Source of the DNA: Sedimentisphaerales bacterium
GTDB taxonomy: Bacteria; Planctomycetota; Phycisphaerae; Sedimentisphaerales; Anaerobacaceae
Assembly (NCBI GenBank): GCA_016933985.1
Contig: JAFGTU010000260.1
Span: 1 to 12,830, forward strand
DNA length: 12,830 nt
Reading direction: 5' to 3'
The translations under genes were made by a program, and so were the position numbers. Under the pieces are notes generated by a model that saw nothing but the letters and a program-made list of their open reading frames with translations, was not told where the DNA came from and did no database searches. Every line of letters starts with the position of its first letter. Position 1 is the first letter of the stretch. Shown piece after piece: positions 6,297 to 12,632 of the stretch.

Positions 6297-7310
6297 ATGC
6301 GACACGTTCTTTTTTGCTTTGCCACAATGCTCATCGCAGCCGGCTCATCGGGTGTTCGACAGGTTGAGTTGACTCTTCATCCCTCGCCGCCGCTCGAATC
6401 GGCCAAGGCCGTCCGGCTCCTGCCTGAGACGGAGAAGATGACTAATGCGGACGCCGCACCACTTTACGAAAAGGCGGCTCAGTTCCTGCCAGCGGGTCTT
6501 GATACAAACCAAATCCAGCAATGGCTCGGTACTCCGCTGGACAAGCTGCCGCAACAGGAAATTCAGTCCCTTTTAGAGCAGGTCAAGCCGGCGCTGCAAT
6601 CACTCTCCGAGGCCGCCAAATGCAGGGTCTGCAACTGGCCTGCCTCTGTGTCCGGGACGATGCCAGCATACCTGAGCGAGTATCGCGAGCTTGCACGAAT
6701 CTTTGCGTTGAAAGCCCGCCTTGAAATGGCTCAGGGTCGGCAGGATGAGGCTATCGGGACGATCAGAACCGGGCTGGCCGCTGCGAAACACATAGGCGAA
6801 TCCCCAACCCTGATACAAGGGTTGGTTGGCCTGGCGATGGGGGCAATCACGGTCAAGCAAGTTGAGGGCTTCATCCAAATACCCGGCACCCCGAATCTCA
6901 GCGAAGCGCTTGGAAGGCTGCCAAAGCCCCTGATCAACCTTGGCAAGGCAATGCAATCTGAGGTGGCTAATCTGAAATCAGATCCGCGGTTTAATGTTCT
7001 GACGCGAAAAACCATGGAGAACCAGCTAAAATCCGCCCACGAACGCATACGCCTGACAATGAAGAGGCTGGACCGGCATGTAGCCGTTCTTCAGTGCATA
7101 GAGGCCCTGCGGCTCTATGCAGGGGCCAACCAGGGCAAATTCCCCGATGCGCTTGCCGATATTACCCAGGCGCCGGTGCCGAATGATCCGGTCATCGAGA
7201 AACCTTTCTCTTACAAGCGGACGGGTTCGCAGGCCTTTTTAAGGGGTCCCGCTCCCGAGGGCCGGGAAGCCAAAGAAGCAATAGATTACACGTTGAAATT
7301 GGAAAAATGA
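6297..7310 (+). CDS. Exported protein of unknown function embedded in the secretion operon
   Basis: The protein has 337 residues with a short N-terminal hydrophobic segment (4-16, VLFCFATMLIAAG), probably a signal peptide cleaved near residue 20. The body is largely helical. A TPR-like helical stretch (about 126-165, LARIFALKARLEMAQGRQDEA) is followed by a small hydrophobic region (172-190). The C-terminal part (about 262-318) has the pattern LEALRLYA--NQGKFPDALADI, then VPNDPV--KPFSY and a closing FLRGPAP. From memory this resembles a pattern found in many planctomycete secreted proteins. A Cys pair lies at 109 and 112 (CRVC). AAGGA precedes ATG 6297 by about 7 bp. It lies 28 bp after the ATPase gene and 43 bp before gspF, so it is in the operon and may act in the periplasm with the machine. 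I cannot assign a molecular activity. Confidence 0.82.
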   Translation: MRHVLFCFATMLIAAGSSGVRQVELTLHPSPPLESAKAVRLLPETEKMTNADAAPLYEKAAQFLPAGLDTNQIQQWLGTPLDKLPQQEIQSLLEQVKPALQSLSEAAKCRVCNWPASVSGTMPAYLSEYRELARIFALKARLEMAQGRQDEAIGTIRTGLAAAKHIGESPTLIQGLVGLAMGAITVKQVEGFIQIPGTPNLSEALGRLPKPLINLGKAMQSEVANLKSDPRFNVLTRKTMENQLKSAHERIRLTMKRLDRHVAVLQCIEALRLYAGANQGKFPDALADITQAPVPNDPVIEKPFSYKRTGSQAFLRGPAPEGREAKEAIDYTLKLEK

Positions 7311-7312
7311 AA

Positions 7313-7333
7313 ATGGGGCATGTTGCACCCCAT
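7313..7333 (+). repeat. Intergenic hairpin before gspF
   Basis: ATGGGG (7313-7318) and CCCCAT (7328-7333) pair as a perfect 6-bp stem with a 9-nt loop, between the stop of the exported-protein gene and the gspF ribosome site. There is no T-run, so it is more likely to affect mRNA stability or relative expression than to stop transcription. Confidence 0.4.
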
Positions 7334-7353
7334 ACAACCAGAAGGAATTTACG

Positions 7354-8553
7354 ATGGCGACATTCGAATATAACGCACTGACCTCGGCCGGCAGGCTGAT
7401 GAAGGGGACGATAGAGGCCGGCACTCAGCAGGAGGCCTCCCAAACGCTCGAACAGATGCAGCTCAGCGTCAACTCGATTGACGCCGCCAGGCCACAGAAG
7501 CTCAAGACGGCTATCGGAAGGAACGAATTCCTCCTTTTCAACCAGCAGTTGGCCGCGATTACCAAAGCCGGGATACCGCTCGAAAGAGGCCTGAGAGAGC
7601 TTGCGGCCGACGTCAGCTCGAAGTCAATGCGAAGGCTGATCGACGATATAGCCGGCGAGCTTGAAGCCGGCGTCAGCATCGACGAAGCCTTTGAAAAGAG
7701 GCAGAAGCGCTTCCCGCCGCTCTACGGACGAATACTCAAGGCAGGCGTCGAAACAGGCAGGCTAAGCGAAATGCTCGCAAGCCTCAACCGCCACCTCGAC
7801 CTGGCAAATCAAACAAGGAGAATAATCTTCGAGGCGATGGGCTACCCCGCCATCGTCCTCGCACTGGTCTGCATCGTAATGACGGGCATATTTATGTTCA
7901 TAATCCCCCAGTTCGGGGAAATACTCGGTGAAATGACAGGAACTGCAGACCTGCCGGGCCTTACCCGCTTGTTTCTGAATATGGCCGAGAACGTCATCCC
8001 ATTCTGGATTACTGTCGGGTGTTTCATCGCAGCGATCGTGTTCTTTCTTTCTATGTCCTCCTCGTCCAGCACCGGACGCAGGCTGAAGGAGACGGTCTTT
8101 ATGAAAATACCGGTCATAGGCAGGGTATATCACAGCAGCGTCCTGAGCAGGATGGCCGAGGCAATGGCGATGATGATCTCTGCCGGCGCCGATATGCCCA
8201 CGTGCCTGAGATTGGCCGCAGGTTCTACGGGAAGCGAAAAGCTGATGCTCGAAGGCGACGCCCTGGCCGGACAAATCGAACAGGGAGCGAACATCCTCGA
8301 AGCGGGCCAGTTCTGTAGAATGATACCGAGGCTCTTTATCTATTCGATCCAACTGGGCACGCAGCGCAACGAGCTCCAGGACAACCTTTACAGCCTCGGG
8401 CAGATGTACGCCGAGCAGGCAAAATGCGGCCAGGCAAGGCTCCAGGCAATCCTCCTGCCCACAATGATTATCGCATTAGGGGGAGTCGTGGCAACGTGTG
8501 TCATCTCGATGTTTCTGCCCATGATAAAGATCGTTACCGTAATGAGCACATAA
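7354..8553 (+). CDS. gspF: GspF/PilC-type inner-membrane platform protein
   Basis: The protein has 399 residues, the normal family length. It starts with the characteristic MATFEYNALTSAGRLMKGTIEA (1-22), followed by two T2SSF domain repeats. Repeat 1 spans about 60-185 (FNQQLAAITKAGIPLERGLREL; RILKAGVETGRLSEML). Repeat 2 spans about 263-388 (LSRMAEAMAMMISAGADMPTCL). Membrane segments lie at about 163-187, 214-235 and 364-392. It forms the inner-membrane platform that couples the ATPase to pseudopilin extraction. The second repeat has QLGTQRNELQDNL where the family usually has a G-E-SG-L motif, so it is mildly divergent there. AAGGAA precedes ATG 7354 by about 8 bp. The next gene, 10 bp downstream, is a second GspF-like protein. 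Confidence 0.94.
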   Translation: MATFEYNALTSAGRLMKGTIEAGTQQEASQTLEQMQLSVNSIDAARPQKLKTAIGRNEFLLFNQQLAAITKAGIPLERGLRELAADVSSKSMRRLIDDIAGELEAGVSIDEAFEKRQKRFPPLYGRILKAGVETGRLSEMLASLNRHLDLANQTRRIIFEAMGYPAIVLALVCIVMTGIFMFIIPQFGEILGEMTGTADLPGLTRLFLNMAENVIPFWITVGCFIAAIVFFLSMSSSSSTGRRLKETVFMKIPVIGRVYHSSVLSRMAEAMAMMISAGADMPTCLRLAAGSTGSEKLMLEGDALAGQIEQGANILEAGQFCRMIPRLFIYSIQLGTQRNELQDNLYSLGQMYAEQAKCGQARLQAILLPTMIIALGGVVATCVISMFLPMIKIVTVMST

Positions 8554-8563
8554 GGGAGCGGCT

Positions 8564-10069
8564 ATGCTGTTGCATATTGGATTACTGTTGGCGATTATCT
8601 ATTTCGTTCTGGGGCTGAAGAAGCCGCGCATCGCTCTGATTACCGTGCCGATCACCTGCGGCGTATTCGTATTTATTATGTTTACAGGGGACAATGATGG
8701 CACGACATTCGAAGCGTTTTTCGCCATAGTTGCAGTGATCGTCGCTGCGCTTTCATCGCTGCTATTTGCCGCGGCGCGACGCGCGTCGACGAAATGGCCC
8801 ACAACCTGGGCAACACGACCCCTGACCTGGGCAAAATGGCTGCTTCTCATCTTCGCCTTTCTCTTTCTTGAAATCATCGGGTTCATCGTCCTGGTCAATG
8901 TGCCGGCTTTTGGATTCCCGTTCATGATATTATTCGTCGTGACAATAGCCCTGATAGGCGTGGCGATAAACTACGGCCTGACGTCGCGGCACGCAACGGC
9001 GACATACGTCGTCTCCACAATCGGGGCGTGCATGAGGCAGAACCTGCCGCTGCCAATGGCCCTCGAATCGGCTGCGGCAAGGCAAAACGACGAACGGGCA
9101 AGGGCACTCCTGCTGATAAGCAAGTGGCTCGTGCAAGGCTATTCACTTGCTGAGTCGATCAAGCGAGGATTCCCAAAGTGCCCAAGCTATGCCTCGGCGA
9201 TGATAGCCGCCGCCGAGCGCATCAACCAACTGCCCCAGGCCTTCGCAAGCATCGAAGCCGATATGACCGCAAAGTCCGAAGAAAGCAAGAAGATCGAGCC
9301 GGTTTCACCCTTCTATCCCATCGTATTGGTAACCGCGGTCGGCTTTCTTGTCTGGGGGATGATGACCCTTGTGGTGCCGCTCTGGTCCCAAGTTCTAACA
9401 GAAATAACTGATTTCGGTCAATTCCCCGCCGCCACCAGAGCGCTCATACGAATCGCCTCATTCATCGGCTTGGAGAATAGACCGCTGTTCTTGATAGTGC
9501 TGACCTTCACCATCGTGATAGTCGTTCCGTACTGCGTTTACATCCGTTTCCGGCAGCGTCGCCCCAGCGATCCTTATACATCCTCGCGAATCGGCGATTT
9601 CCTCAAGTGGCATCTGCCCGTTCTGCGCAGCTTCGAGAAGAATTCCTCGGTGCTGCACGTCGCCGAGCTGCTCAGGCTTTCGCTTAATGCCGGCGAGACC
9701 GTAAACGGGGCCATCTCAAACGCACTGAGCCTGGATCTGAATAATTGTTTTAGGAAACGCCTGCAGGCGTGGCTGGAAAAGGTCGAGGCCGGAGAGAATA
9801 TCTCCGCCGCGGCAAGAAAAAGCCGCGTCGGAAGCAGCCTTGCCTGGGCTTTCGATGACAAGGCAAATCAGGGAAATACCCCCGCAGTCCTCGAAACAGT
9901 CGAATCGCTCCACAGATCGAACTACAACTACAAGGCCAATCTCGTCAGGTTCATAGCGTCTCCCTGTGTAACACTGATTATGGGATCGCTCGTCGGCTTT
10001 GTAATCTATGCAATATTCTCAGCCCCGGTTTCCATTATCCACTACCTTGCCGACGTAGTCTACCCATAG
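8564..10069 (+). CDS. Second, divergent GspF-like membrane protein with extra N-terminal helices
   Basis: The protein has 501 residues, about 100 more than GspF. The N-terminal 140 residues are unlike GspF and hold about five membrane segments (4-18, 22-40, 50-71, 90-112, 115-136). Two T2SSF-like domains then follow. The first spans about 145-272 (VVSTIGACMRQNLPLPMALESAA; AMIAAAERINQLPQAF), with a membrane segment at 250-272 and another at 306-326. The second spans about 360-490 (LHVAELLRLSLNAGETVNGAI; ending in a membrane segment 465-488). It lacks the usual GspF N-terminal cytoplasmic domain. AGGGAG lies about 6 bp before ATG 8564, only 10 bp after gspF. It may form a mixed platform with GspF or serve a separate step. 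The T2SSF relationship rests on the pattern I see and on gene order. Confidence 0.82.
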   Translation: MLLHIGLLLAIIYFVLGLKKPRIALITVPITCGVFVFIMFTGDNDGTTFEAFFAIVAVIVAALSSLLFAAARRASTKWPTTWATRPLTWAKWLLLIFAFLFLEIIGFIVLVNVPAFGFPFMILFVVTIALIGVAINYGLTSRHATATYVVSTIGACMRQNLPLPMALESAAARQNDERARALLLISKWLVQGYSLAESIKRGFPKCPSYASAMIAAAERINQLPQAFASIEADMTAKSEESKKIEPVSPFYPIVLVTAVGFLVWGMMTLVVPLWSQVLTEITDFGQFPAATRALIRIASFIGLENRPLFLIVLTFTIVIVVPYCVYIRFRQRRPSDPYTSSRIGDFLKWHLPVLRSFEKNSSVLHVAELLRLSLNAGETVNGAISNALSLDLNNCFRKRLQAWLEKVEAGENISAAARKSRVGSSLAWAFDDKANQGNTPAVLETVESLHRSNYNYKANLVRFIASPCVTLIMGSLVGFVIYAIFSAPVSIIHYLADVVYP

Positions 10070-10091
10070 CCGGGCAAACGGAGAAAGAATC

Positions 10092-10511
10092 GTGTCTCGC
10101 AGAAAAGAAAAATATGGCGGCTTCTTGTTGACGGAGATTATTGTCGCGATTGCACTGCTCGGATTGATTATCTCCGCGCTGGCGGTCTCGCTCCGCGGAT
10201 TTGGAAGGTTCAACCGCTATCAGCTCGTCACCCAGCAGTGCATAGCCGCCGCCCAGGCCCAGCTCGACAGTATGACCGCAACGGGCAAGCCCATCCCCGG
10301 CGAAGATTCCGAGCGGCTCTGGCCCGACCTGACCGTCACGGTTGAAGAGTCGCCCGGCGCCGACCAGTGGCGCGGACTGACCCTGGCCGAAGCTACCGCC
10401 GCCGGAAAAGCATACAGCAAGGAAGTCAGGATCAGTCTCAGGAGATACATCGCGCCCCAGACGGCTCCGACCCAACTAAGACGGGTAGAAACAGCCGCCG
10501 GAAAGGACTAA
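10092..10511 (+). CDS. Pseudopilin, GspI-like
   Basis: The protein has 139 residues with a class III (prepilin) signal MSRRKEKYGG, predicted cut Gly10-Phe11 and Glu at mature position 5 (FLLTE), followed by a hydrophobic helix (about 16-32). The pattern CIAAAQAQLDSM after the helix resembles GspI. The start is GTG 10092, preceded by GGAG about 8 bp upstream; no in-frame ATG fits better. It would be processed by a prepilin peptidase encoded outside the window and placed in the pseudopilus tip. It sits 22 bp after the second GspF-like gene. The I-type label is tentative because the soluble domain was not compared. Confidence 0.82.
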   Translation: MSRRKEKYGGFLLTEIIVAIALLGLIISALAVSLRGFGRFNRYQLVTQQCIAAAQAQLDSMTATGKPIPGEDSERLWPDLTVTVEESPGADQWRGLTLAEATAAGKAYSKEVRISLRRYIAPQTAPTQLRRVETAAGKD

Positions 10512-10516
10512 TTAAT

Positions 10517-11014
10517 ATGCGCAAAGCCTTTACCCTAACGGAAATGATCGCGGTTATGGTTATCTTCCCCACGGCAGTGTTCGCCCTGGACGGATTATTT
10601 ACCACGATCTTGCGCGACATACCGCAATCATCACTCGTAGTCCAGGAGAACACCTCCGTTCTCGACCTGCTCGAGCACATCCAGGACGACGTGGGCCGCG
10701 CAAAATCGCTGCCCGCCTCATTCGCCGACCGCGTCACGGATGCGAACACCCTGCTGATAGAGCTTGCCGATAGAACGATTGCCTACGAGCTTGAAAATGG
10801 GCGTGCCTTAAGACGCAGCCTTGGCGAAACCAAAGATAACGACCCCGAACAGGCAACCTGGTTGCTGCCCAACGCGCACGTAGAATGGCGCGTATGGAAT
10901 TCAAACGGGGCAGCCGACGCCGTAGAAATACAAACACATATAAAATACAAACGCACAACGAAGTGGCTTGAGAAAATGGCAAATACCCGCGTCTATTTCG
11001 TCGGCGCGCTCTGA
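10517..11014 (+). CDS. Pseudopilin, GspJ-like
   Basis: The protein has 165 residues from ATG 10517, which has AAGGA about 9 bp upstream. An in-frame ATG 150 bp further upstream (10367) would read through the previous gene and displace the prepilin signal, so I reject it. The signal is very short (MRKA), cut Ala4-Phe5, with Glu at mature position 5 (FTLTE). Ala replaces the usual Gly before the cut. The mature helix (about 5-28) holds a Pro at residue 18. The segment LLEHIQDDVGRAKSL (51-65) resembles the L--I--D--RA motif of GspJ/PilW-like proteins. It starts 5 bp after the I-like gene. Confidence 0.82.
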   Translation: MRKAFTLTEMIAVMVIFPTAVFALDGLFTTILRDIPQSSLVVQENTSVLDLLEHIQDDVGRAKSLPASFADRVTDANTLLIELADRTIAYELENGRALRRSLGETKDNDPEQATWLLPNAHVEWRVWNSNGAADAVEIQTHIKYKRTTKWLEKMANTRVYFVGAL

Positions 11015-11033
11015 GAGAAATCGAGGCAAGAAA

Positions 11034-11507
11034 ATGGCTAAAGATCCCAAATGTCATTCTGATCGCAGCGAAGAATCTCAGATTCTCGCCCGGCAGCATC
11101 TTAGCTTCGCTCAGGATAACACATTTCAGATTGTCTATAAGAATAAAGGTTTTATAATGGTGCTGGTAATTATGGCAATAACCGCCGTCGGGATGGTGAT
11201 GTTCGTGCTGGCCGCCGACGCCAACACAATGATCTTCCAATCCGACATGGCCCGCCTCAAAGCCGCCCAGCGCAACGCCACGGCAAGCGCGCTGGCCTGG
11301 GCAAGGCACAATATCACGAATACCCCCGCCGAAAGCCTCAATAAGACCGTAAATCTCGACACAGCGGAACTGAACATTCCCGCCGCCGCACTCGCCGTAA
11401 CCATAACAGCCCCAGCCGGCAAAACCCCCCATGCCCAAATTACAGCATCCGTCGCCCGAAAAAGACGCACCCTCAAAACGCAGGACGAATACGTGCTCGC
11501 CAAATAA
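11034..11507 (+). CDS. GspK-like minor pseudopilin with repeat-extended leader
   Basis: The protein has 157 residues from ATG 11034 (GAGGC about 8 bp upstream), 19 bp after the J-like gene. The putative cut is Gly39-Phe40 in KNKGFIMVLVIMA, followed by a hydrophobic helix (40-61). Mature position 5 is Leu, not Glu, as in GspK proteins, and the region after the helix (SDMARLKAAQRNATASALAWAR, 70-91) is also K-like. At 157 residues it is much shorter than usual GspK (about 300). The leader is 39 residues, against about 6-15 normally. Residues about 6-31 (including CHSDRSEESQIL) are encoded by a palindromic repeat inserted in frame. No other in-frame ATG, GTG or TTG start lies between the repeat and the cut site; ATG 11157 would be inside the helix. 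The function is inferred from position and helix. Confidence 0.7.
   Translation: MAKDPKCHSDRSEESQILARQHLSFAQDNTFQIVYKNKGFIMVLVIMAITAVGMVMFVLAADANTMIFQSDMARLKAAQRNATASALAWARHNITNTPAESLNKTVNLDTAELNIPAAALAVTITAPAGKTPHAQITASVARKRRTLKTQDEYVLAK
11049..11126. repeat. Palindromic repeat of dispersed (MITE/REP-like) type inside the K-like pseudopilin leader
   Basis: The ends AAATGT (11049-11054) and ACATTT (11121-11126) mirror each other, and the arms (CATTCTGATCGCAGCGAAG on the left, GCTTCGCTCAGGATAAC on the right) are imperfect inverted copies. The centre holds another palindrome, AGAATC-TCA-GATTCT (11072-11086). From general knowledge the core CATTCTGAGCGAAGCGAAGAATC recurs in many environmental bacterial genomes and often yields the peptide CHSERSEES; here it reads CHSDRSEES. 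It appears to be inserted, because the host leader is unusually long. Confidence 0.72.
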
Positions 11508-11555
11508 ATAGCCTGCGGCTTCACTTCAGGTCTTGACGCGATCCCCAAAGACTAA

Positions 11556-11584
11556 TTGCACATCGTCAGCCGCCTCGATATTAT
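11556..11584 (+). promoter_or_regulatory. Candidate promoter for the EamA transporter gene
   Basis: TTGCAC (11556-11561) and TATTAT (11579-11584) are separated by 17 bp. The -10 matches at five of six positions, the -35 at three. The -10 lies inside a 9-bp inverted repeat, which would suit repressor control. The start would be near 11591. The motif is plausible, not proven. Confidence 0.33.
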
Positions 11585-11600
11585 GTGCCTGCATAATATC
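11577..11600 (+). repeat. Perfect 9-bp inverted repeat upstream of the transporter gene
   Basis: GATATTATG (11577-11585) and CATAATATC (11592-11600) flank a 6-nt spacer. It overlaps the candidate -10 of the transporter promoter. It could be an operator or a hairpin ending the secretion operon; there is no T-run, which argues against a standard terminator. Confidence 0.5.
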
Positions 11601-11603
11601 CTT

Positions 11604-11624
11604 GCCGCGACATCGAAACGCGGC
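11604..11624 (+). repeat. Second perfect inverted repeat upstream of the transporter gene
   Basis: GCCGCG (11604-11609) and CGCGGC (11619-11624) form a 6-bp GC stem with a 9-nt loop, directly after the 9-bp inverted repeat and about 33 bp before ATG 11657. No T-run follows. If transcribed it would sit in the transporter leader. Confidence 0.42.
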
Positions 11625-11656
11625 TTGACGAATGCTGCTTCGTGGTGCTTGCAAGA

Positions 11657-12562
11657 ATGCAGAACCAAAAGAAAGCCTATATCTATGCCTCTGTTACGGT
11701 CCTGTTATGGTCCACTTCCGCGTCGGCTTTCAAGATATGCCTCGACCCCGACCGCCTCGATATGCCGGTCCTTTTTCTGCTCTTCGGCGCATCAATTGCC
11801 TCCGTCGCCGTCCTGTTCGCTCACCTGCTATTTTCGGGTAAACTCGCCCTGCTAAAGACGCTCTCAAAAGAGGATTTCCTTCGTTCAGCCGTACTCGGCT
11901 TCTTAAATCCGTTCCTGTATTACACCGTCCTTCTCAAGGCATACTCAATACTGCCGGCCCAGCAGGCCCAGCCGCTCAACTTCGTCTGGCCCCTCGTGCT
12001 CGTCCTGCTCTCGGCGCCGATACTCAAGCAGAGAATCAAGCGTCGTGACATCGCAGCCATGCTCATCAGCTTCCTCGGTGTCCTGGTCATCTCGACGCAA
12101 GGCAGACCCCTGAGCTTCAATCTGACCGACCCTCTCGGCACTGCCCTGGCCACCGGCAGCTCAATACCCTGGGCGCTCTTCTGGATATACAACGCCAAGG
12201 ATAAAAAGGACCCCGTCGTAAGAATGTTCTTGAACTTCGCATTCGCTTCGGCCTACGCGTTGCTGCTCGCCCTGCTCCTGGGCCGGCTGAAAATGCCGAC
12301 CCTCTACGCGGCCATGGGAGCAGCGTACGTCGGCCTGATCGAGATGGGAATCACATTCCTGATCTGGCTCAAGGCCCTCAAGCTCTCCAAAACCACCGCC
12401 CACGTGGCCAATTTCATTTACCTCGTCCCCTTCGGCGCCCTCGTAGTGGTGCACTTTGTCCTACACGAACAAATCCTTTCCTCAACAATGATAGGAGCAG
12501 CCCTGATCGTAGCCGGAATAATATTCCAGAAGCTCCCAACTCGTCCTCTATCTCGCCTGTAG
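11657..12562 (+). CDS. EamA/DMT-family membrane transporter
   Basis: The protein has 301 residues from ATG 11657. A GTG at 11642 would add five residues, and neither start has a strong ribosome site. There are about ten membrane segments in two EamA repeats (about 8-148 and 160-295). Repeat 1 contains LLWSTSASAFKI near its start, then LNPFLYYTVLLKAYSILPAQQAQPLNF, the family pattern in which the fourth and fifth helices line the path. Repeat 2 ends in HVANFIYLVPFGALVVVHFVLHEQI, very typical of EamA proteins. The family exports or imports small molecules such as amino acids and metabolites; the substrate cannot be told. It lies about 150 bp after the secretion operon, with two hairpins and a candidate promoter between, so it is probably a separate unit. 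Confidence 0.93.
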   Translation: MQNQKKAYIYASVTVLLWSTSASAFKICLDPDRLDMPVLFLLFGASIASVAVLFAHLLFSGKLALLKTLSKEDFLRSAVLGFLNPFLYYTVLLKAYSILPAQQAQPLNFVWPLVLVLLSAPILKQRIKRRDIAAMLISFLGVLVISTQGRPLSFNLTDPLGTALATGSSIPWALFWIYNAKDKKDPVVRMFLNFAFASAYALLLALLLGRLKMPTLYAAMGAAYVGLIEMGITFLIWLKALKLSKTTAHVANFIYLVPFGALVVVHFVLHEQILSSTMIGAALIVAGIIFQKLPTRPLSRL

Positions 12563-12584
12563 TCCCCAGCCGATAGACAGGCGA
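12553..12584 (+). terminator. Hairpin spanning the transporter stop codon
   Basis: TCGCCTGT (12553-12560) and ACAGGCGA (12577-12584) form a perfect 8-bp stem with a 16-nt loop; the TAG stop (12560-12562) begins within it. An A-run follows, not a T-run, so it is not a standard intrinsic terminator. It may protect the 3' end of the transcript. Confidence 0.35.
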
Positions 12585-12620
12585 AAAAATCGTTTGGCCT
12601 GCTATAGTCAAAGCCGGTAT

Positions 12621-12626
12621 TATAAT
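12621..12626 (+). promoter_or_regulatory. Consensus -10 box (TATAAT) directly before the lipoprotein start
   Basis: A perfect TATAAT ends 6 bp before ATG 12633. No good -35 stands 16-18 bp upstream. If used, transcription would start at or within one base of the ATG, giving a leaderless message. No ribosome site is visible between it and the ATG. Confidence 0.38.
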
Positions 12627-12632
12627 GGCCGT

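Noticed and set aside
7762..8352. 196-residue minus-strand frame, rich in His/Cys/Tyr
   Set aside because: It lies antisense to gspF, whose family motifs are unmistakable; the residue bias is a by-product of the complementary codons.
10367..10516. Upstream in-frame ATG extending the J-like pseudopilin
   Set aside because: It would overlap the I-like gene for most of its length and move the prepilin signal inside the protein; ATG 10517 has a ribosome site and a correct signal.
10734..11438. 234-residue minus-strand frame across the pseudopilin genes
   Set aside because: It crosses three genes and the palindromic repeat on the opposite strand, and shows no coherent protein pattern.
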